Shown in pieces: positions 59,408-64,000 of a stretch of 64,000 bases of DNA. Location of the stretch: NCBI GenBank assembly GCA_016286535.1, contig JAEESZ010000007.1, positions 94,068-158,067 of the forward strand. The letters run 5' to 3'. The stretch comes from Treponema sp. (GTDB lineage: Bacteria; Spirochaetota; Spirochaetia; Treponematales; Treponemataceae). The translations under genes were made by a program, and so were the position numbers. Each line of letters opens with the position of its first letter. Positions within the stretch are counted from its first letter, which is position 1. The notes beneath the pieces are model-generated. The model did not search any database and was not told the DNA's origin. It worked only from the letters and a program-made list of their open reading frames with translations.

Positions 59408-60258
59408 TTATACATACCGCGGGAAATTGGAGAGCCTATTTCAATGCCTTCACTTCCCAGGTATGGCTGTATCTTTCCTTCAATTAAAATCTGAACACTA
59501 TTTACTGTAGAAAAAGCTGTTGCTGTATATACAATCTGCATAACCTGGGCAAGGGTTCCTTCAACTCCATCGCCGTTAAACTCAAAGTTTTCATTAAAGT
59601 TCAGGTAAGCAACTCCATCAGAAACTCTGGCTCCAAGCAGCTTAGTTCCCTTTGGAATAAAAGACATACAGTCCTTTTCTGCAGAAAGACTGGTATCCGG
59701 TCCTTCTATAAGATAATTGATAGCTGTAGTTAATGGTGACTGCGATTTAGCAGCAGTTCTTTTTACAATTTTACGAATGATTTTTCCATCAGCATCAATC
59801 TTAATAAAACAAAGCTGATAGTCACTTTTAGCACTTACTTCCTGCTTTGGTTTTTCTTCTTCTTTTGCAGGCTTTTCTTCGCTGACAGGATTTTTTACTG
59901 CCTCTGTGATTTTTTCTTCAACCGCCTTTTTTGCGCCTTCGTTTATTTTGTTTTCAACATCTTCTACGACAGTCTGAACTTTATCCTGGATTGTTTTAGT
60001 AACAGATGGCTCTTCCTTTACATCAATTACAATTTCATCATCTTTAATAACAACTGTTTCTTTATTTTTATCTTCGTGTTTTTCTACAAACTCAGGATTT
60101 TTTCCGAATATACGTTCAAAAAAACCGGTATCTTTATAATTTGAAAGGATTTTATCTTTTTTTACAAGGAAAACTATTGCAACTAATATTATTGCAAGTA
60201 AAACACACGCTGTAGCAAACATTCCGTTGCTGGTCTTTTTAGATTTCTTCTTAGCCAT
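59404..60258 (-). CDS. Membrane-anchored GerMN-domain protein
   Basis: A 284-residue protein. A basic N-terminus and one membrane segment (FATACVLLAIILVAIVFLV) lead to a Glu/Lys/Val-rich linker (about 70-140), then a C-terminal GerMN domain (PLTTAINYLIEGP, FIPKGTKLLGARVSDGVAYLNFNENF, QIVYTATAFSTVNSV). GerMN domains are found in envelope proteins of sporulators and others; the role here is open. A sigma-28-like promoter ends just before the ATG, and a 12-base inverted repeat covers the start codon. There is no strong ribosome site. Confidence 0.82.
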   Translation of the reverse strand: MAKKKSKKTSNGMFATACVLLAIILVAIVFLVKKDKILSNYKDTGFFERIFGKNPEFVEKHEDKNKETVVIKDDEIVIDVKEEPSVTKTIQDKVQTVVEDVENKINEGAKKAVEEKITEAVKNPVSEEKPAKEEEKPKQEVSAKSDYQLCFIKIDADGKIIRKIVKRTAAKSQSPLTTAINYLIEGPDTSLSAEKDCMSFIPKGTKLLGARVSDGVAYLNFNENFEFNGDGVEGTLAQVMQIVYTATAFSTVNSVQILIEGKIQPYLGSEGIEIGSPISRGMYN

Positions 60259-60286
60259 ACTCTAATTATCGGAATATGGCTAAGAA
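60248..60286 (-). promoter_or_regulatory. 12-base inverted repeat over the GerMN start codon
   Basis: TTCTTAGCCATA (60248-60259) and TATGGCTAAGAA (60275-60286) are perfectly complementary with 15 bases between. One arm holds the ATG and first codons; the other lies in the promoter region. Confidence 0.65.
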
Positions 60287-60292
60287 ATGTTA
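60266..60292 (-). promoter_or_regulatory. Sigma-28-like promoter of the GerMN gene
   Basis: On the minus strand TAACATTT, an 11-base spacer and TCCGATAA match the sigma-28 consensus at six and seven of eight positions. The predicted start is within a few bases of the ATG. Confidence 0.5.
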
Positions 60293-60301
60293 CAGATAAA
60301 T

Positions 60302-61774
60302 TTATTTAGCTAAATACTCATTTATAGCGGCAGCAGCCTTGCGTCCTTCGCCCATTGCTAAAATAACAGTAGCGGCACCAAGAACGATATCTCCACCAGC
60401 CCATACCTTTGTATGACTTGTTGCCTGTTTTTCATCAACGGTGATGTGGCCCTTAGCATCTGCATTAAGACCAGGAGTTGTAGAAACAAGCAGAGGATTT
60501 GAACCGTTTCCTAAAGCTACAATCATTGCATCACAGGCAACATCATGTTCACTTCCTGGAATTGGAACTGGACTGCGGCGTCCAGAAGCATCTGGTTCAC
60601 CAAGCTCGTAAGAAAGACAGCGAACTCCGGTAACATGACCAGTTTCGTCTCCAAGAACTTCTACAGGATTTTCAAGGAAGCGGAAGTTTACGCCTTCTTC
60701 TTCTGCATGTCCAATTTCTTCAAGACGGGCAGGCATTTCGTTTCTTGTACGGCGGTAAACAACATCAACGCTTTCGGCTCCAAGACGGAAGGCCATACGT
60801 GCAGCATCCATAGCAACGTTACCGGCACCACAAACAACTACATGTTTTGCCTCATAAATTGGAGTTGCGGCATGTTCTTTATCGTAACCTTTCATTAAGT
60901 TTGCACGGGTAAGATATTCGTTGGCAGAGAATACACCAATAAGATTTTCGCCAGGAATGTTTAAGAATTTAGGAAGTCCGGCACCGGTTCCAACAAAGGC
61001 AGCATCAAATCCTTTTTCGCTTAAAAGCTGTTCAAGAGTATTTGTTCTTCCTACCAGGAAGTTTAATTCAAATTTAACTCCCATTTTTTCAAGGTTTGCA
61101 ATTTCTTCCTGTACAATCTTTTTTGGTAAACGGAATTCTGGAATTCCGTACATCATAACACCACCGGCTTTATGGAAAGCTTCAAAAACAGTTACATCAT
61201 GACCAGCGCGGGCACAATCAGCAGCAACAGTAAGACCTGCAGGACCGGCACCAATAATTGCAACTTTCTTTCCGGTTTTTGCAGCAATCTGAGGAAGGGT
61301 AACTTTTCCGTTTTCTCTTTCCCAGTCAGCAACAAAGCGTTCAAGACGTCCAATTGAAACTGCCTTTTCTGCAGATTTGAAAACCTTACCTACAGTACAT
61401 TTTCCCTGACACTGTTTTTCCTGAGGACATACACGACCACAAATTGCAGGTAATAAAGAGGTCTTTTTGATTGTATCTACAGCGCCCTTAAAATCTTCCT
61501 GAGCAATCTGTTTAATAAAGCCTGGAATATCAATATTTACAGGACAGCCTTCCATACAGAAAGGTTTTGCACACTGTAAACAGCGGTTAGCTTCTACAAC
61601 TGCCTGTTTTGCACTAAAACCAAGGGCAACTTCCGACATAAGACGAGCCCTTTCTTTTGGATCTAAGGTAGGCATTTCCATTTGAGGAATTGCTGTTCTG
61701 TCTTTTGCCTTGAGCCCGCCATTTTTTTCAAGCTCTTTTATTTTTTTATATTCTTCATCAACATTAATTGCCAT
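60302..61774 (-). CDS. nfnB: NADH-dependent ferredoxin:NADP oxidoreductase, large subunit (NfnB-like)
   Basis: A 490-residue flavoprotein of the glutamate synthase small-subunit type. The N-terminal Cys sets CLQCAKPFCMEGCP and CGRVCPQEKQCQGKC bind two [4Fe-4S] clusters. Two dinucleotide folds follow (IGAGPAGLTVAAD, CGAGNVAMDAA). With the adjacent nfnA it forms the electron-bifurcating NfnAB, which couples NADH and reduced ferredoxin to NADP+ reduction. It follows nfnA by 14 bases. A GltB large subunit is not in the window, which favours NfnB over glutamate synthase. Confidence 0.85.
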   Translation of the reverse strand: MAINVDEEYKKIKELEKNGGLKAKDRTAIPQMEMPTLDPKERARLMSEVALGFSAKQAVVEANRCLQCAKPFCMEGCPVNIDIPGFIKQIAQEDFKGAVDTIKKTSLLPAICGRVCPQEKQCQGKCTVGKVFKSAEKAVSIGRLERFVADWERENGKVTLPQIAAKTGKKVAIIGAGPAGLTVAADCARAGHDVTVFEAFHKAGGVMMYGIPEFRLPKKIVQEEIANLEKMGVKFELNFLVGRTNTLEQLLSEKGFDAAFVGTGAGLPKFLNIPGENLIGVFSANEYLTRANLMKGYDKEHAATPIYEAKHVVVCGAGNVAMDAARMAFRLGAESVDVVYRRTRNEMPARLEEIGHAEEEGVNFRFLENPVEVLGDETGHVTGVRCLSYELGEPDASGRRSPVPIPGSEHDVACDAMIVALGNGSNPLLVSTTPGLNADAKGHITVDEKQATSHTKVWAGGDIVLGAATVILAMGEGRKAAAAINEYLAK

Positions 61775-61788
61775 TTTTCTGCTCCTAT

Positions 61789-62643
61789 TTACTTTGCTAA
61801 TGCGTCAGCCTGCGCCATCATACGGCATTTATGATTATCGGCTTCTTCTCTGGACTTAAATGATTTCATACGCATCATCATATTATCCCAGTCAACTTCG
61901 TGGGCATTAAATTCAGGACCATCAACACAAACAAAGCGGGTTTTTCCACCAACAGATACACGGCAGCCACCGCACATTCCGGTTCCGTCAATCATAATTG
62001 TATTTAAAGAAACGGTTGTTTTTACGCCAAAAGGCTTTGTTGTTGCAGCACAGAATTTCATCATGATTGGAGGTCCAATTGCAATTACTTCTGCAGGAGG
62101 GCACTGACTTTCGCAGGCTTCCTGTACAGGGATTGTAGAAACACCCTTGCGGCCTGCAGAACCGTCATCTGTCATAATAATAACTTCGTCTGCAACTGCG
62201 CGCATTTCATCTTCCATGATGATTAAATCTTTATTTCTTGCAGCAATTACCATAATTACTTTATTTCCAGCTGCTTTATGTGCCTGAACGATTGGGAAAC
62301 ATGGAGCAACACCAAAACCACCACCTACAATCATTACAGGGCGGTCATATTTTTCTATTTTGGAAGGTTGTCCTAAAGGACCAAGAATTACAGGTAAAGA
62401 GTCACCTGCGTTCATTAAAGAAAGTTTGTAGGTTGAAGCACCAACTGGCTGAAATGCCAGGGCAATCCATCCTTCTTCTGCATTTGCGTCTGCGATTGTA
62501 AGGGGAATTCTTTCTCCAAACTCTGAATCAACCTGAACTATTACGAACTGGCCAGCTTTACGATTGCGTGCAATCTCCGGAGCATTTACACGCATAAAAA
62601 ATACGTTCTCAGAAAGCTGTTTTTTTTCAATAATTTTAAACAT
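61789..62643 (-). CDS. nfnA: NADH-dependent ferredoxin:NADP oxidoreductase, small subunit (NfnA-like)
   Basis: A 284-residue FAD/NAD-binding protein of the ferredoxin-NADP reductase fold. Blocks include RKAGQFVIVQ, IPLTIADA, MIVGGGFGVAPCFP, and the C-terminal cysteine set GMCGGCRV...FVCVDGPEF for a [2Fe-2S] cluster. It precedes nfnB. The same fold occurs in PyrK-type subunits, but the neighbour decides. GAAGAAGGA stands before the ATG; that site is one arm of an 11-base inverted repeat. Confidence 0.85.
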   Translation of the reverse strand: MFKIIEKKQLSENVFFMRVNAPEIARNRKAGQFVIVQVDSEFGERIPLTIADANAEEGWIALAFQPVGASTYKLSLMNAGDSLPVILGPLGQPSKIEKYDRPVMIVGGGFGVAPCFPIVQAHKAAGNKVIMVIAARNKDLIIMEDEMRAVADEVIIMTDDGSAGRKGVSTIPVQEACESQCPPAEVIAIGPPIMMKFCAATTKPFGVKTTVSLNTIMIDGTGMCGGCRVSVGGKTRFVCVDGPEFNAHEVDWDNMMMRMKSFKSREEADNHKCRMMAQADALAK

Positions 62644-62646
62644 TTT

Positions 62647-62698
62647 AAGTCCTTCTTCAATTTTGGATTTGTTGATATTTTACTATAAAGAAGGACTT
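62647..62698 (-). promoter_or_regulatory. 11-base inverted repeat over the nfnA ribosome site
   Basis: AAGTCCTTCTT (62647-62657) and AAGAAGGACTT (62688-62698) are perfectly complementary, 30 bases apart. On the transcribed strand the downstream arm is the nfnA Shine-Dalgarno sequence. Confidence 0.65.
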
Positions 62699-62706
62699 AT
62701 GGTCAA
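62677..62706 (-). promoter_or_regulatory. Promoter of nfnAB
   Basis: On the minus strand TTGACC (62706-62701) and TAAAAT (62682-62677) are 18 bases apart. The left arm of the inverted repeat lies between these two elements. Confidence 0.5.
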
Positions 62707-62710
62707 TTTA

Positions 62711-63961
62711 CTAAAGACCTGCAAAGACTGTCAGATAAGCACCAATACCGGTTGCCTGGAAGCTTGTTATAAAGCTTGAAGACTGTACGGAAATACCTGC
62801 CCTTACTTCTGCAAGGCGGATATTAAAGGCCAGACCTGCTTTATGCTCGTAAATCTGGTCAATATAAGAAGTGTTTACATTAACAGTGATGATATTTGCA
62901 AGACTTAATCTTACTCCAAAATTATATTCAGGGTAGAAATCAACCTCTTCTATATTTGAAGAGAAAGGATGTCTTACAGCAAAACCTGCCATTCCGGTCA
63001 AAGTAAAGTTTCTTGAATGGAAAGGATCAAAAACTGCTGTAATGTTGAGTTTAAGAGGACGGTTAATTACGTACTCGCATACACTTGTAGACATTGGAGT
63101 TGAGGTTGTTTCTGGCTGTGCAGAAGAAATTGTAGCTGCAGTTGCCTCATAATTAAATTCGTAACCAACTGAGGTCTTATAATTTAAACGGCCAGGGAAT
63201 ATTGGAAAACGATAATTTACAGAAACATTAAAGGCTTTTGTATAACCCCAGCCGATACCGCCTTCCATATCGAAACCAAAGTTTTTATTACTAAAGGCAT
63301 CTGTAAGAATGGTAAGAAGGTCCTGAGGATTAAAGGCAACACCGCTGTCTGTAAAGAATTTAGAAATATCACAGATTCCGTACATAGCAGCTACACCATT
63401 TACGTTTACGCTGAATTTTCCGCTTTCGTCATTTGTAACGGTTGCTTTAGCCGATTCCAGGGCACCATGAACAACAGGAAAGAAGAGTGAAGGAGAAAAA
63501 TTTAAGCTTAATCTTCTTATCTTCAAATCTACAGGAACTTTTGCATAGGCAAATAAATCAAGATTAAAACTTGCTTCTGCTTCAATATCTTTGTTTAATT
63601 CGTTACCGTTTCCTAAGAAATCAATAATTCCTTTTCCAAGACCGATATTTCCATATAAATCGACACCAACAATGGCTCCAACCTTAAACTTGTTAAAGTT
63701 CAGGTTAATTCCAACATCCGGAGAAACCTCGGCAATAAGGCCAAAGCCTGATTTTGGAAGGGTATTTGCCATATCCTTTAAGTCAATTGTAATTATACCG
63801 TCTCCTGTAAAGAAGATGTCTTTTATAGAAAAATAGTTATTTGACAAATTAACAGGAAGGTTTGCTTCAACTTCAAGAAGTCTATGATCAAACAGGTTTC
63901 CGGCACTTGCAATAGAGCTTAATAAGAATAAGGTAGAAATAAAAGTAATTAGTCTTTTCAT
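62711..63961 (-). CDS. Outer-membrane beta-barrel protein of unknown function
   Basis: A 416-residue exported protein (signal peptide ending IASAG). The mature part is a run of amphipathic strands typical of outer-membrane barrels (SFNLDLFAYAKVPVDL, FNVSVNYRFPIFPG, VRLSLANIITVNVN). It would have about 14-18 strands. AAGGAGGAG stands before the ATG. No family name is certain, though Treponema genomes hold families of such proteins. The gene lies at the right edge; 39 bases follow to the window end. Confidence 0.75.
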   Translation of the reverse strand: MKRLITFISTLFLLSSIASAGNLFDHRLLEVEANLPVNLSNNYFSIKDIFFTGDGIITIDLKDMANTLPKSGFGLIAEVSPDVGINLNFNKFKVGAIVGVDLYGNIGLGKGIIDFLGNGNELNKDIEAEASFNLDLFAYAKVPVDLKIRRLSLNFSPSLFFPVVHGALESAKATVTNDESGKFSVNVNGVAAMYGICDISKFFTDSGVAFNPQDLLTILTDAFSNKNFGFDMEGGIGWGYTKAFNVSVNYRFPIFPGRLNYKTSVGYEFNYEATAATISSAQPETTSTPMSTSVCEYVINRPLKLNITAVFDPFHSRNFTLTGMAGFAVRHPFSSNIEEVDFYPEYNFGVRLSLANIITVNVNTSYIDQIYEHKAGLAFNIRLAEVRAGISVQSSSFITSFQATGIGAYLTVFAGL

Positions 63962-64000
63962 AAACTCCTCCTTACTGGAAATTTAATGGCAGTGTTCCGT

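Noticed and set aside
60302..61774. Glutamate synthase small subunit
   Set aside because: No large subunit is nearby and the adjacent gene is the NfnA-type reductase, so NfnB fits better.

Overview
The window looks like a piece of a Treponema chromosome, probably from a fibre-degrading gut or rumen species. The DNA is AT-rich and almost fully coding, with no gene-free stretch over 200 bases. It carries a dense set of spirochaete-type genes: an M23 peptidase with a bactofilin, YaaR and RicT/PSP1 proteins, many lipoproteins and signal-peptide proteins that end in beta-barrels, a SpoIIE phosphatase with an anti-sigma kinase and a STAS protein, and a xylanase with an alpha-xylosidase. The genus assignment is inference from gene content. 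I saw no rRNA, tRNA, CRISPR array, transposase or prophage gene.

Layout. 0-6 kb: a DNA methyltransferase fused translationally to metY, two exported or lipidated proteins with their own promoters and terminators, and a standalone AICAR transformylase. 6-19 kb: carbohydrate block. It holds a YesL-like protein, a family 1 solute-binding lipoprotein, two permeases (one with a long duplicated N-terminal extension), a serine-hydrolase lipoprotein, a PurO-type IMP cyclohydrolase, an acyltransferase, a GH10 xylanase, a GH31 alpha-xylosidase and a lipoprotein. 19-25 kb: an rRNA methyltransferase with a TetR regulator, a lipoprotein, then a four-gene membrane operon (Ser/Cys-rich protein, LolA-like/YidD fusion, two PGxGxxYxG proteins). 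25-31 kb: SLBB export protein, VUT transporter, SDR, MATE pump, and a zinc-ribbon/FGE-like protein. 31-37 kb: partner-switching genes, tsaD, a divergent deacetylase, thrH and an outer-membrane barrel.

37-46 kb is one long leftward operon from an Lrp-type regulator to a VanY-type carboxypeptidase. 46-52.5 kb is a second leftward operon from tatD to two small exported proteins, closed by a strong terminator. 52.6-59 kb runs rightward: M23 peptidase, bactofilin, YaaR, RicT, a methyltransferase, proS and an exported protein. 59-64 kb runs leftward: a GerMN protein, nfnAB and a barrel protein.

How they work together: the xylanase, alpha-xylosidase and ABC importer suggest xylan depolymerisation and xylo-oligosaccharide uptake, using an ATPase encoded elsewhere. 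The last two steps of IMP synthesis are split over two unrelated proteins. NfnAB links NADH, NADPH and ferredoxin pools. The most unusual signals are a 75-base structured leader repeat in front of two unrelated genes, the LolA/YidD operon with its Ser/Cys-rich partner, the duplicated extension of the permease, and several dyads and sigma-28-like promoters that overlap translation starts.
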